A DNA stretch of 64,000 nucleotides from Blakeslea trispora (taxonomy: Eukaryota; Mucoromycota; Mucoromycetes; Mucorales; Choanephoraceae): contig JAIWNE010000028.1 in NCBI GenBank assembly GCA_025331445.1, forward strand, positions 1 to 64,000, given 5' to 3'. Below are positions 45,946 through 58,971 of the stretch, piece after piece. A program made the translations under genes and the position numbers. Position 1 is the first letter of the stretch. Each line of letters begins with the position of its first letter. The notes below the pieces were generated by a model that was given only the letters and a program-made list of their open reading frames with translations, searched no databases and was not told the DNA's origin.

Positions 45946-46699
45946 GTTGGTACAAAAAATCACAGAAAGATTGAATAAAGAAGGTAAAAGAGAGTGAAGC
46001 TGCTACTCTCATGTTGTAATAGCTACTTTTATGGTGGCTGTGTATGCTACGCATGCAGATCGTTTAGTTATCAGTCGTTTTTTCCCACTTCATTTGCTCA
46101 TAATTAACAATTCAATCAAGCTTAGTTTGACAAGACCCTTGCATTTTCTTGCTTTATTGAGTGTCTGAGGAAAAACCGTCCACAGTGATGCTCAATGCAT
46201 GAAGTATATACTACCTTAAACGTGATTCTATTTAGCATGAAAATGTAAGAAAACATGAATATAAAGGAATACAAATCTGAAATCCAGTCTATCTAGAGGA
46301 TACTTTCAGACGAGCCAAGTTAATAGATAACGATTAACAGGACTTCAAGAGCAAGTATCTGGATTACAAGAATCTTGATCAAACATAGAGCGATAAGGTG
46401 CGTCCAGAGTATGCTGAGAGCATCACTGAAATAGCAAATGATGGAGGAAGGAAGCAAATGTCAACCTTCACTCTTGAAAGTGATAAGTACATCCCGGAAC
46501 AAGGCTGCTGTGGAGTAACATGCGGTCAGATTATCAACTTTACTTTAGAATTACCATGTAGATGGACGCCCCATACGATTCCAAAAATGGAGTTTAAAGG
46601 CAATCATAGAACAATCATCACCAAGGTCTAAAATAGCTTCGAGCAAGCAGAAGGTACCTGTAGTGAAGACAGCATTACAAAAGGGATCGAATTGTGGAC

Positions 46700-47700
46700 A
46701 GATCTTTCTTTTGCGGAACACTGATCATCATTTGCAAACTGTTGAAGTCGACGCTGGTGCGCCTTCCGTCTTGAAATGATGGCACTGTAGAAATTGATTG
46801 ATTTTTCTGCAATCTAGGATAGAGCAAACCTTGTTTGGCTCTTGAATTATAAATAGGTTAGACACCTGATTGGATGATCTCTTCGTCACTGCTGCATCCA
46901 CTACTGATTGATCTGTCTCTCCTAACTTCATTGGTTTCAATTTCCATAACATAGGATGTTATTGAAATTGGATCCTGTACCCTTTATTTATGACGGACAA
47001 GGACCATTGACGGTGCATATTCTTCCTCTAGTTATGAATAAATTTTCTAAGCAATCTCCTGGCGTAATCCTGTCCTGTGGAATCTTGTAACATCGAGCGT
47101 CTGTTGTTTTTGGTAGTTTCAATTTTTCTATTGTTCTTTGTGAGTTTTCTTGAATTGGACCTTTCAGGGCAGCTAATTGTTACTGCTGTTGTCTGTGTCT
47201 GATGGTTGCTAGGGCTCCTGTGGTGAGCATCCTCTGCCTGTCGACTTGCCAGAGAAAAAAAAGGGGGGTTCAATCCATTGTATCCTCTTCTGTGGTTGTG
47301 TTTATTAGATTGACCTCTACCAAAATTTCCAAATTGCTTTGTAGTTGATTTTTGGATGACTGATTCTTCAAAACTAGTCTTTTGGACCTTTTTTCAACTC
47401 TGTGGGATTGAATAAGAGTCTTTTCCTTCCTCATTGTCTTCATCTTCCATGTACCTAAGACTGACTGAAGGTTTGGTTGCCTTGGTCGACACTTCTTTTG
47501 CGTCGCTGTCCATTTCTTTTCCTTTGGCAAGACAGTAGATGGCAAGATAAGTTTCAACTGAGAAGACTCCAAGTAGCCCATTACTATCACTTCTTAATAA
47601 CATTCTTCCAGGTTGCTTTATGTGATCAAAGAAAAAAACTTTCACTGCACAAAAGCTTAACAACAATGTTGATCCAATTGTTTTATTAAAAGCAAAAGAG
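46700..47700 (-). mobile_element. Degenerate DIRS-like retroelement fragment (Gag tail and RT start)
   Basis: On the minus strand, at about 47350-47250, one frame reads QFGNFGRGQSNKHNHRRGYNG, a Gly/Arg/Asn-rich stretch like the end of a Gag. After several frameshifts and stops, RQWSLSVINKGYRIQF (about 47015-46968) and then VSNLFIIQEPNK, CSILDCRKINQFLQCHHFK and EGAP (about 46880-46740) match the first blocks of DIRS/Ngaro-type reverse transcriptases. Two stops follow directly and no catalytic YxDD-like block was recovered. No terminal repeats were identified, so the limits are approximate. Confidence 0.6.
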
Positions 47701-47965
47701 CCATACATAGTGGATATTTATATTATAATAAAAAATAAAATAAGAGAGAGGAGGAGAAATTTATCTTTGCTTCTTGGTTGAAGCCTCAAGGCTAGGGTAT
47801 TAAAATGAAGGCCGTAACCACTCAACAGGAACAGGAAGAATGAGAAAAGGGACCAGGAATTTTTTCTTTGAGTCTGGTGACTCGGATTACTTCTTTCACA
47901 AAAAGAACAATATTCTAAAAAAACAATTAGTTGAATGCTATCTCTAAGACGCCTGTACTTTTACC

Positions 47966-48150
47966 TTTAATTGTTGAAAGTGGTCTATGATACTAGGAAG
48001 ATGCAACAAATCGTCCAAGCAACGAATGCCTCAGAAAGAGGCAAGCTTCACCAAGTCGTATCCACCTTCTTGCTCTATTGTCATCTTGTAGGCGGTGACC
48101 ATTTCACCGTCGCCAACAAGACCACAAACAATAAGGAAAGCTTCAGGAAA
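47966..48150 (-). pseudogene. Fragment resembling the C-terminus of the PD-(D/E)XK-like family
   Basis: The minus strand reads FPEAFLIVCGLVGDGEMV, TAYKMTIEQEGGYDLVKLASF, an in-frame TGA, then RCLDDLLHLPSIIDHFQQL. This hydrophobic-G-x-hydrophobic-x-G followed by a YxM block and LPSII segment has the same order as the end of the decayed gene at 43.7-45.9 kb. No start or upstream exons were found. It looks like a second, more decayed copy. Confidence 0.4.
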
Positions 48151-48180
48151 GCATATTCAATGAGAGTATAGTAACCATCG

Positions 48181-50853
48181 ATTTACAAATAAGATTACGC
48201 TTCATACCGAAACACGCTATAGGAAAACATTTTTTTTGGTGTAATGAGAGAGCTAATTCATTAAGGTTGCAATATGCTTAGTAAACGATAAAACCTCTTT
48301 GGGTTTGTAATCATTTGTTTTCTTACCTCATAATGCACAGTTATACTAGAGATACACAGTCCCTTTGTAGAAGCAGAGAACCTTCTTTCGAACCATGAAA
48401 TGGATTCCAAAAAATATTATAGCCAGCATCAAATTTATACAAAAGATGAAAATGCAACTAGTATTCATGACTTTAAGAAATGTTCAAGGTACTCGATCAA
48501 ATGAGAAGTCTACATTAAAAGCACTCGAACTTGTTAAAGGTAACAGAGAAAAGAAACAGTTCTTGGAAAGTGAGAGATTTTGAGAGAAAAAGGAGGGTAG
48601 GGGGGATCAACCTTTTCTCAAAGAGGACTTATACACTCACTCATTACCAATATGCTAAAATAAAATATGAGCTAGGCCTTCTCTTCTACAAGGGCTATGA
48701 CTTCTAAAGGTAAGCCTCGAGTTCATACTGAGATTGTGATGTGTTTGACTTTTACATTCACGCCAAAGCCTCTTTTTTGTGTCGATTAGCTGACATGCTT
48801 CTCGCTTGCGTTAGGAAGCAAACAGTTCCACTTTATTCATCATCATTTATTGTTCAACAAGTATTACTTGTTGAGAAATAGATTTCCGGAACTATTGGTA
48901 TCCAGATATATAGTAAACCAACTAGATTATTGCATTGAATTACGTGTAATCGATCGTCGCATTTCTCTCTACTTTGACTACCCAGCTCCTGGTGACAGAG
49001 AAGAGTTTTCAATCAGACTAGAGCTGTTTACATGAATCAGTGTTGTGATGTTCTAACAAAGCGCTCAAAGCCTCAAAAAGAACTTGTATACATCTTTTGA
49101 CTCAGACTTTACTAGTCTTATTACTTCAATTGATGCCTCATAAAGCTAAGACCCGAAATTGTTTAATTAACAACGATAGTTGTAAATGTGGATTTTCTAA
49201 AGAAAAGGAAGCTCTTCATTGTGTCGATCTCATATCTCAACAATTTGTTTTAGGCATAAGAACGCAAAAAACTTCTAAATTGCCAATCCTGTACTTTGAC
49301 TTTGAGCGTTGGATATTCCTACAAAGGATCTAAGGCAACAACAAAATCAAGCATCTTTCAATGGCATCTACATATCAGAGCATTAACGAAAGCGATAGTG
49401 TGATAAACTATTTGCAGGTTAACAAAGCAACCTGAAATAGTAAAACCAAAAAAAAGGGCGCGAATATAAGTACGCCCTATCAACTACTTTCAAGTCAAAT
49501 TAGCAAAGTTTCCAATTTGGGTCACTGAACCGAATGTTTGGATACACACAGCTTCTATTTACCCTGCAGTGAAAACGCTTTGATACCAAGCAATTAATTG
49601 CGCATTGACTAAATATAGTAGAGTACATTTACGAAGCTAATCAACAACAACTTGGCAGTTGTACCATCTACAAAAAACACACACTGTATGTTTAATTAAA
49701 CACAGTTGAATTTGAAATTCATAATTACAAAAGTGTCGTTTTTTCTTGTAACAAAAGAACTTTTTTCGAATGTGCTACGTCGTACATAAAACTTTTATAA
49801 AATACACCCTGTCTTAAGTAGAAGACCCCTTTGTATTTCTAACATTGATGCATAAACACACAAGCACTGTTCACTGATCATAAAACCCATACTTCATTTG
49901 ATTCATTTCATAGATTCAGTGAGTTTTGTTCTGCTTCTGCTTTCTCTTCTTTTGTTTGAATGGCAGAATGAAAATAGTCGGCGAACTTCTATCTGGAGAG
50001 TAAAAAAAAAAAAAGAAACTTTAAGCTAAAATGCCTTTTGTCTATTTATTTCATGATTGTTAGGCTAATTGTTGAGCAAATTGTTAGTTTATAACTGTAA
50101 GTTATGATTGAAGGGTTTGTACAACAAAGGTCGATATAATCTGATATATCTCTTGAACTAAGAGAGACTTTTACTTTTAAAGTACAACTAATCATGTAAC
50201 TTAGTGTCAAAGCCATATTTTGTAATCTTGTATCACCTAGTGGCTTTTTTATTTTTATTTTATTTATTGATTGCATGTAGTCTTTTTGGCCAATGCTTAG
50301 TTAGATTCAAAGTTCTAAAAAAGTCGATCAAAAAGAACATTGAGCTAAAAAAAAAAAAGATAGAATAGCTATATATGATTCAGTAGCTTTGATGCTCATT
50401 TGCATACATACGTATAGAATTGGGATTGTTATATGTGATAGTAACTAATTGCTGTAAACCTGTACTAGCAACGGAACTCTGTCTCGATCAGGAAATAATA
50501 ATGAAGTTAAACGGAGTCATCCGAGCGCTTAAAAGTAACAATAAGATGTAACTCAACTATTTGGTTGTGTTCTCCAAATATGCAATCATCATGTATCACA
50601 CTCATTTAGTCATAGTTTATGCTGACACAACAAAGATGTCGTGTATCACGCTTTAATGTAGCTTAACTATAGTTATATTTTTATAGATCAAGTAACTTTT
50701 GAATGTGAACAAGACGAGCGCTCATTTAATAATTAAATTGTTAACCTTTTCTTTCCTTCTTTTCCTCTCTTTTCTTCACTTCCCTTCTCTCTCCTTATTC
50801 TTCCATCTGAATCTACACACAAGGTGTTGATTTAAAGCTATCAAGTCGTTTCA
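48181..50853. other. 2.7-kb gene-poor region
   Basis: AT-rich spacer with short open frames (48395-48583, 48850-49035, 49097-49333) that show no family pattern and no splice partners. Nothing supportable. Confidence 0.5.
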
Positions 50854-51986
50854 ATGAGTGATTATTATCACTTTGAGAACAATCAATCAAAGAGGTAGTA
50901 ATATAATTTTATTGATCAGATAGTCCTGAATCTTTACTAACCATAGCTTCAATCTTTTCCTTATGAAAAACAAGTGTTAATAGTACGCAAAATCAATACC
51001 ATATATCTAATTGGGCACCAAACGATTCTTTCGAGTCTCCCGTATACCAACATCATCACCTCAATGACTATCAGTTTTATAAACCACCTGCTTGGTCTTC
51101 ATCTATATCAAACGAAACAATAGCATCGCAAATGAGTTTTTATAATCATTTACCTACACCCCAAACATCACAAGATACAAGTTTTCTACAAAGAAAAGAT
51201 ATATACCAAGACACAAATAACCTTGACATTCATTTCCATAACCATGCATACTTTGAACAACATAGCCCTTTAGGGGAACTACCATTAGAAACAAACGGAC
51301 TCAGCACAAATCAGCCAGAGAGCCAAAATAGAACTCATACAGCTATTGAACATGCATCAGTATCGTCGTCACTACCATCATACATCGACACGTTGTCTAT
51401 ATTGTCTACAGAACCAAATCATTCAAAGAAGAAGCGAAGAAGGTTATCAAGCAGCAGCACAACATTACCAAGTACAAATCAAGAGCCAAAAAAGCGTTCT
51501 CAGAATAGACAACGCAAAGCCAATACATCCATAATCAACGTCAGGAATGAAAATAGACTTGCAATACAGACACATGAGCATGAGGGCAGTACTCAACAAG
51601 TAGCAAGGAGGGAAGATCGCCCAATAAAGGATAATCGGTTTACCGTCACTCAGATAGAGAACGAGCTTGCGTTTTTAGAAGATGAATGTACAACCATTTT
51701 AATTAATCTTGATTCACTGCGCAATGCCTTCCATGCAAAAGCACCTTCTGTATCAGCAAGTTACATCGCTGACAAATTGACCACAACAGCTAGTTTTGCA
51801 TCAGACAAGAATTGGAACACTACAGACGGACTAAATACTAAGAAGGATGCAAGACTTCTCGCGCAGGATCCAGAGATTGAGCGCGAAATGAGGATTGCTT
51901 ATGATGATTTGATGCTCCAGGTGAGACAAGTGGAGAAAAAGGTTGAACTGTTGGAGGCCCAAAGCAAACAAAAATCGCAAATATGA
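50854..51986 (+). CDS. Orphan Gln/Ser/Asn-rich protein with basic region and coiled coil
   Basis: Two exons (50854-50894 and 50975-51986; 80-nt intron) encode 350 residues beginning MSDYYHFENNQSK. I do not recognise the family. The first half is His/Gln/Ser/Asn-rich and probably disordered. A nuclear-localisation-like basic block lies near the middle (SKKKRRRLSSSS, then PKKRSQNRQRK). The C-terminal third contains two predicted amphipathic helices, TVTQIENELAFLEDECTTILINL and REMRIAYDDLMLQVRQVEKKVELLEAQ. The layout suggests a nuclear regulator that oligomerises by the coil. The first intron splits a 14-codon exon; without it the downstream ATG at 51132 would be used. Confidence 0.62.
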
Positions 51987-54085
51987 ATTATATTCTGATG
52001 ACAGCCAATGATATAAAAAAGTGAATGTATAATATGTTCAAAAACACACGCACACACGCGACTTCCATACGAGTAGAAAATGTAGAAGGAATCAATTGTT
52101 CTTACTATGTCAAGGGTGCTCATTGTGTGATGACCCGAACCTCATCGTATAACAACAATTTGCATTACACAATCTGTACTATATGCCAAGCTTCATTCAA
52201 TAACGAAGATCTTATGTTCTCCTAATATGCTCCTTTTCTAGTTTTTACTACACAAGTTATTTTGATTTAATGTATACAACAGTTGGTTTTTTTTTATGTT
52301 AAGATAGTTATGTGATATAGCAGAAAACATCCATTTGATTCTGCCATAGAATAAATGCTTTCAAAAAGTCAAATTCGACTATCCCGAACAAAAAAAAATA
52401 CAAACAACGTTATCACGTTACTTTTTATAGAAAGCCGAACATTTGAGAAGTTTGCTTTGTTGTTCTATGACATTCACTAACGTCTTTTTTTTTCTTTATT
52501 TTGAGGAAAAACATATGTCTAAACAGAAAAAAAAAAGGCATAACGAGGCAGATCTTCATACAGTAGTTTCATCCTTTTACAAATCAGTTTATTCAGTTGA
52601 AGCACACCCCTTTTTGATATTAATCTCTAGAAAAGCGAAAAAAAAAGGTATCAAGAATTCATATATTAATATGAATTGAATCATCAACAATGGAGCATTC
52701 GTTTCGGACAGAATGACCTTTTTCTTTTTGTTTTAGTTTTCTGTCTTCCCCCTCTCTCCCTCCTTCTGAACCAAAACATTAAGGTCAGGCAGAACTTTGG
52801 CAAAAAAAAACAAGTTCTTGTCTGCATTATATTTCTGGTTAAACCTTTTAAATTTCTTTTATCTATTTGCTTTCACCTTTATTGTTAAGCAGTGAGTACT
52901 AGTTGTAGTCATCCTATTCCTTGAACAGGCAATGTTCCAAGAAGACTATATAGAGATAAATCGTTGCATTGTTGACTGTTATAATCAGTTGTTTTCTCTT
53001 CCCTTTATTGATATTGCCATTATCTGCATTGATAGCTTGTAGTATGACACTGTATACTTTCTTAAAATACAGCTGTTCTATTGAAACATGATGCCTGTGC
53101 ATGCAATTCGATATCGTTCCTGAACTTATCAGTTGTTTGAGTGATGTGTTTTTAATTGAAGGGCCAACTTGTAAAATAGCTTTTAGATTAAAAAATAGCT
53201 GGTCAATTTACTTCTTGCCAAATCATCAACGCCCACTTTTCATTCAATCATAAATTATTAGAGCATTATTTCGAAAAAAAAAGATCAGGAAGAAGGGAAG
53301 CGAGAGGTTACTTTCTTTTTCTGGCTAAGGGATGCATCAAGTAAATATTAACTATGTGCCTTCAATTTGACATTTATCAAAGTTGAAAAAGAAAGGCAAG
53401 CTAAAATATAAATCAAAACTTCTATTTAACAAGAGTTGAAACGTTGTACAAATATTCGAGAGGACAATGAACTAAAATATATGTATTTGCTCCAAATTGT
53501 CTTGAAAGGAGAGAAGATAATTACATTGCTGAGAAATCCTAAATTTGCGCAGTTGCTAGGATATCGAGTGAAAATGGTATGCTTGACGCTAATTTACCAA
53601 GCTATTGTAAAAAAAAAAAAAATCGCGAAAATGAAGATCATAAATTTGAGATGTATCGCATCGGCTAAAAATTTACTCAGTAATTGGCAACTATTTGAAG
53701 GTCAGAAGATTGCGGGGTAAGCAGAGGTTAGATTCTCATGTTGCACGTGAAGTAATCCGGTACAGGCAGAAACAAGGGACCTTGTTCAACACTGATAAAT
53801 TTATAATACAAAATATACCAAATCGAAGTTAATGCTGGCCGGAAATGTTCGTAACCTCTCATCTTGTTCTGCCTGATTTTTCAGAGTCAGCAAACAAAGG
53901 ATTGGTGGATTAGATACAAAGAGAGAGAGTGAGCAGTGAAAGAGAGAGTGGGGGTGGATGGGGGGAAATCGCATATAGTTATTATCTCGGCTTTTATTTC
54001 ATACCCCTCTTTTTTTTTGTATTTCTTCAACTCAAATTCACCCCCCTCTCTCCTCTTACACCTCCTGTTTATACTTGTATAAGAC
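51987..54085. other. 2.1-kb gene-poor region before SDH1
   Basis: AT-rich spacer. Open frames at 52443-52679 and 53436-53720 are Lys/Phe/Ile-rich with no pattern. A CT-rich tract at about 54000-54060 immediately precedes the SDH1 start and is probably promoter or leader. Confidence 0.5.
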
Positions 54086-56408
54086 ATGTTGAAGTTCTTG
54101 CAATCTTCTTCAACCAAGGCAGTAAGTAAACAATGCTGTCCAGATTCTAAATGAGATGCTTAACTCTTTCTTTCTTTTTTTTGTTTGGTTTCGCGTAGTT
54201 ACGTACTGCTCGTAAGTAGTGAAAGGGGATTTGAACGGATCTGCACAGTAACAGTATACTAACTATGCTCATTTAACCTCTATTTAGACAGTAATGCTGG
54301 TAGAATGACTTCTCGTGGTTTCCACCACGCCAAGCCTGCTATGCAGGTTATGGCCAACAACCCTCTTCGTGCTAAAGAAGCCAGTGTATGAAACCATATA
54401 ATTATATAAATGCATAGTAATTCCAAGCAGTTTCATCTTTCTAACCTCTTGTTTCAATTAGGGCCCCATTGCCAGCCAATATCCTGTCATTGACCATGAA
54501 TACGATGCTGTCGTTGTTGGTGCTGGTGGTGCTGGTCTTCGTGCTGCTTTCGGTCTTGCTGAAGCTGGTTTAAACACTGCTTGTATTACAAAGTTGTTCC
54601 CTACTCGTTCTCACACTGTTGCTGCTCAAGTAAATAACACATTTTTTTTAGTTGAAGAAATTAGAATTACATAAGCTGATACAACAATTCTTTTTGTTAT
54701 TATTTAGGGTGGTATTAATGCTGCTCTTGGTAACATGACAGAAGATGATTGGAGATGGCACATGTACGATACCGTCAAGGGTTCTGACTGGCTTGGTGAT
54801 CAAGATGCTATTCACTACATGTGTCGTGAAGCTCCCAACACTGTTATCGAACTCGAAAACTACGGTGTGCCCTTCTCTAGAACTCCCGAAGGTAAGATCT
54901 ATCAACGTGCTTTCGGTGGTCAAAGTTTGAAGTACGGTAAGGGTGGTCAAGCCTACCGTTGTGCTGCCGTTGCTGATCGTACTGGTCATGCTATCCTTCA
55001 CACCTTGTACGGTCAATCTCTTCGCCACAACACCAACTATTTCATCGAATACTTTGCCCTTGATTTGATCATGGAAGATGGTGAATGTAAAGGTGTCATT
55101 GCTTTGAACATGGAAGATGGTACTATTCATCGTTTCAGATCACACAAGACTGTTCTTGCTACCGGTGGTTACGGTCGTGCCTACTTCTCTTGTACCTCTG
55201 CTCACACCTGTACCGGTGATGGTAATGCCATGGTTGCCCGTGCTGGTCTTCCCCTTCAAGATCTTGAATTCGTTCAATTCCACCCTACCGGTATCTACGG
55301 TTCTGGCTGTCTCATTACTGAAGGTTCTCGTGGTGAAGGTGGTTACCTTGTAAACTCTGCTGGTGAGCGTTTCATGGAACGTTATGCTCCTACTGCTAAG
55401 GATTTGGCTTCTCGTGATGTCGTCTCTCGTGCCATGACCATGGAAATTAAGGCTGGTCGTGGTGTTGGTGCTGAAAAGGATCACATCTTCCTTCAACTCC
55501 ACCACTTGCCTCCTTCCGTTCTCCAAGAACGTTTGCCTGGTATCTCTGAAACTGCTGCTATTTTCGCTGGTGTTGATGTGACCAAGGAACCTATTCCCGT
55601 CTTGCCTACTGTCCACTACAACATGGGTGGTATTCCCACTCGTTACACTGGTGAAGTAATCAAGGTCAACGAAAAGGGTGAAGATGAAGTTGTTCCCGGT
55701 CTCTATGCTGCCGGTGAAGCTGCCTGTGTCTCTGTTCACGGTGCTAACCGTCTCGGTGCCAACTCTCTTTTAGATATTGTTGTCTTTGGTCGTGCCGTTG
55801 CTCACCACATTGCCGAAACACTTGAACCTAACACTCCCTTGAAGCCTTTCGCTGCTGATGCTGGTGCCAAGACACTTTCTAACTTGGACAACCTCAGAAA
55901 CGCTACTGGTCCTAAGCGTACATCTGAAATCCGTCTCAACATGCAAAAGGTCATGCAATCTGATGCTGCCGTCTTTAGAACTCAAGAAACTCTTGATGAA
56001 GGTAAAAAAAAAAAGAAAAGAAACAGATGCGATTGATAGAGAGTATATAACTAACAATTGTGTATAGGTGTTGTTAAGATTGATAAGGTTTGGAACTCTT
56101 TCAAGGATGTTGGTGTCACTGACCGTGGTATGATCTGGAACACTGATTTGGTTGAAACCCTTGAACTTCAAAACTTGTTGACCTGTGCCTCTCAAACCAT
56201 GCACTCTGCTGCTGTTCGTAAGGAATCTCGTGGTGCTCATGCCCGTGATGATTTCACTGAACGTGATGATGAAAACTGGATGAAGCATACCCTTTCTTAC
56301 CAAAACCAAGAAACTGGTGAAGTTACTCTCAGCTACCGTGGTGTCACTGATACCACACTCGACGAAGCTGAGTGTAAGCCCGTTCCTCCTTTTGCTCGTG
56401 TCTACTAA
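54086..56408 (+). CDS. SDH1: Succinate dehydrogenase flavoprotein subunit
   Basis: Six exons (54086-54121, 54199-54211, 54288-54385, 54462-54629, 54708-56001, 56068-56408) encode 649 residues. A presequence ([18 protein letters not shown]...) is assembled from three small exons, one of only 13 nt. The FAD-binding Rossmann start reads [20 protein letters not shown]; the FAD-linking His100 lies in [17 protein letters not shown]. Active-site blocks [22 protein letters not shown] and [21 protein letters not shown] are intact, and the C-terminal domain ends in the SDHA-type [16 protein letters not shown] tail. Complex II oxidises succinate to fumarate in the matrix and passes electrons to ubiquinone. 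Codon use is strongly biased, as for a highly expressed gene. Confidence 0.97.
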
Positions 56409-58971
56409 TCTCCGTTGACTGCAAAAGCATACATTTTACTCTCTTTTTTTTTCTTCCTTTCTATTCTTCTCATTTCATTCGTTGCCCTCATTAAAGAAAT
56501 AATTATATTACAAAAAAAAACTATTCTTGATCTTTTTACTGCATAACATTAAATGTGCGAACTTTAAACTCAGCGATATGACTGGAGGCAAAAAAAAAAA
56601 AGAAAATAGATTTTGGTACATTGAAACACATAAAGTTTGTTGGAAGAACAAAACCGTCATGTTGCGTTCAAGCAAAGATGATAATATCAAAAATTCAAAA
56701 AACTGAATTTCTGAGCATCGGCTCTATAAGTTGCCTAAAAAAAAAAATAGTCGATACACGTATGATGCCAAGTCTCAAATGACTAGATATGTCATGATTG
56801 TAATACATACCTTGGAAGAAATCTTTCTCTTTTCCTGTATCTACAATGAGCATTTTACCTCTGCCAGCACACCCAACTTTGAGCATTTTGCTCTTTAGTG
56901 GAGTATGCATGCAGACGGTGACAGAATCTTTTACAAATGTCCAGAACATTTAGAGAAGCATCACAACCATTGGAAAGAACAAGAAGCTGCAAAACGTACT
57001 CGTCATATTCACTGCAATGTTCTTGATGATACAGAATAAGAGCCAGCAATGTACTAACAATTACAACCCTCTGCTTTATCATCAAGACCTCCACATGCTG
57101 TTGAAAGCGAAAGCACGCAAAACATTCAACTTATGACTTTGCAAGTTCCACCCTACCTAGCCCCCTACTACTGTTGCAGGTGCAAAATATGCCTTTTACT
57201 TTGAGGATGCCCATTGTTTCAAGCCATCATATACAAAGAGTTAATACAGCAGCACTCGCGCAACTGACTCCTCAAGTTCCAAATTCTAATATCATCAATT
57301 CTGCTTTAATTACGCGACCCATTGATATCAATGTTAGCAGAAAAAGAGCATGCAAAGGTTGTGAGAAGCACACTTGCCCCAGAAAAGTCAATAGAAGAAA
57401 CTGCAATTATGCTTAAACTGTGGCAAATCAGAAGGATGTGAAGGAGTATCGGCTAAGGATGATTATGTCCGTTGACGAAGGATAAAGGATGATAATGTGG
57501 TCATAACCCACCCAACTTGGTATTCTTGGTTGAGAAATCAACTTGCATGATTTCCAGTACTTTGATATCTTGTTATCCCAATTTTTTATTATTATTATCA
57601 TTGAAAATTGAGTTGTCAAGACTTTTGAAGGTATAAAAAGGATCACAAGTATATTGTTATTATCATGTTAGAATCCGAGTCAAAATCAACAAGGAACGAC
57701 CAACAATGCAACAATGAAAACAAACAAATTGTGCAATAGCCTCTTCTTTATAGATAAACAGTTTTTGAAGAAACCAAATGCTATGCTGAGAAGTATGGTT
57801 GACTATGATTGAATGTATTTGTTTCAGAGCATATAAGAGAATTGATTCTCATAGTTTACTCCAGACTATATCTCCATCTAACTTAGCATTCTAAAGAGAT
57901 ACTTTAAACTATGGACTCAAGACTGTATTATGTTTGGTCTAAATGACCATTTTGCTCCATTAGGCAATTTGCCTGTTATTTGCTACCTTTTCGACACAAC
58001 TAAAGAAATAGGTAAATCAAGAGTGTGGAAGCACAGAGTAATTTATGTGCAGCAAACAAAACATAAAAGAATGCTAGGATCGTCTATTGATTCTTTGTTC
58101 CATTTATTGTATTGATCGAAAAAAACTACTGTTGATTGCTTATAGAAATATCTCGTGACGTGCATCCATTTTAACTTTTCTAATGATGGACTGTGCTCTT
58201 TTGGTAACTATACAAGTCATCTTGAAGAGATTATGGCATCACAATTAAAGCAAGGCTTCAGAAGTAAAAACAACAGAAAGATGCACAATTTGAAATGTCA
58301 TTGAATTTGAGTCCATTGAGACAAAGTCATTTACCTTGCGAACAATGCAACCTATTGATCAGTCATGATAGACTGATTGAAACACACAAAACTCGATTCA
58401 ATTACAAGTTATTATAGTACTGAGTTGTTGAACAAGATATCAGTCACGTGGAACAAATTGCCCGAGACTGTAAGATACAATTGTGATGAATAAACAACTT
58501 CTTTCTGAGTCTAAATGAAAGGATAAAATATGTTAACACAAACTTGATGAGGATATTAAAAAGCATCATTTCGGAGCAAGAACAGGTAATCTTTTTTTGT
58601 AATTAAAAAAACATGGTGAAACAAGAACTTTATTAAGTAAAATGCTTATTTCTTCACTCTTTTTTTTTTGCCATTGAATTAGGCTCATTCTCTTACAAGC
58701 AGAAAAAGAAGATGTATGTCTTTTTATAGCAAGTAAAAGAAGGGTATTTCCCTCCTCTTTTCCCCCCCTTTTTTTTTTATTCCCCCGCCTCCTTCAATAC
58801 CTCCTTTCTTTCAAATGAAATGATTGTAAATTGAAATCTGTTCGAAATTAAAACTCAGAAATGTATTGTTCGAACTGACTAAAAATAGCTTTTTTTTGGA
58901 TACAAAAATATGTAGAAGCAAGAAAAAAAAAAAACTTTCTTTTTTCTTCTTCTTTATATACATTATTAATT
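56409..58971. other. 2.6-kb gene-poor region; one Cys-rich open frame
   Basis: Mostly AT-rich spacer. The frame 57174-57416 (80 codons) ends in a Cys-rich motif CKGCEKHTCPRKVNRRNC, spaced CX2CX4CX8C, of the kind seen at the end of some transposases, but the DNA upstream has stops in all frames. It may be a relic. T- and C-rich tracts at 58640-58960 precede the next gene. Confidence 0.35.

Noticed and set aside
46398..46631. 77-codon plus-strand frame next to the DIRS-like relic
   Set aside because: No recognisable pattern and embedded in decayed repeat DNA.
50461..50535. Possible 5S rRNA-like stretch (gatcagg, gaagttaaac, ggagt)
   Set aside because: The resemblance is limited to short words, an A-rich insertion breaks the order, and no full 5S internal control region could be assembled.
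54648..56309. Long minus-strand open frames under SDH1
   Set aside because: Antisense shadows of a highly codon-biased gene; Thr/Val-rich with no family pattern.
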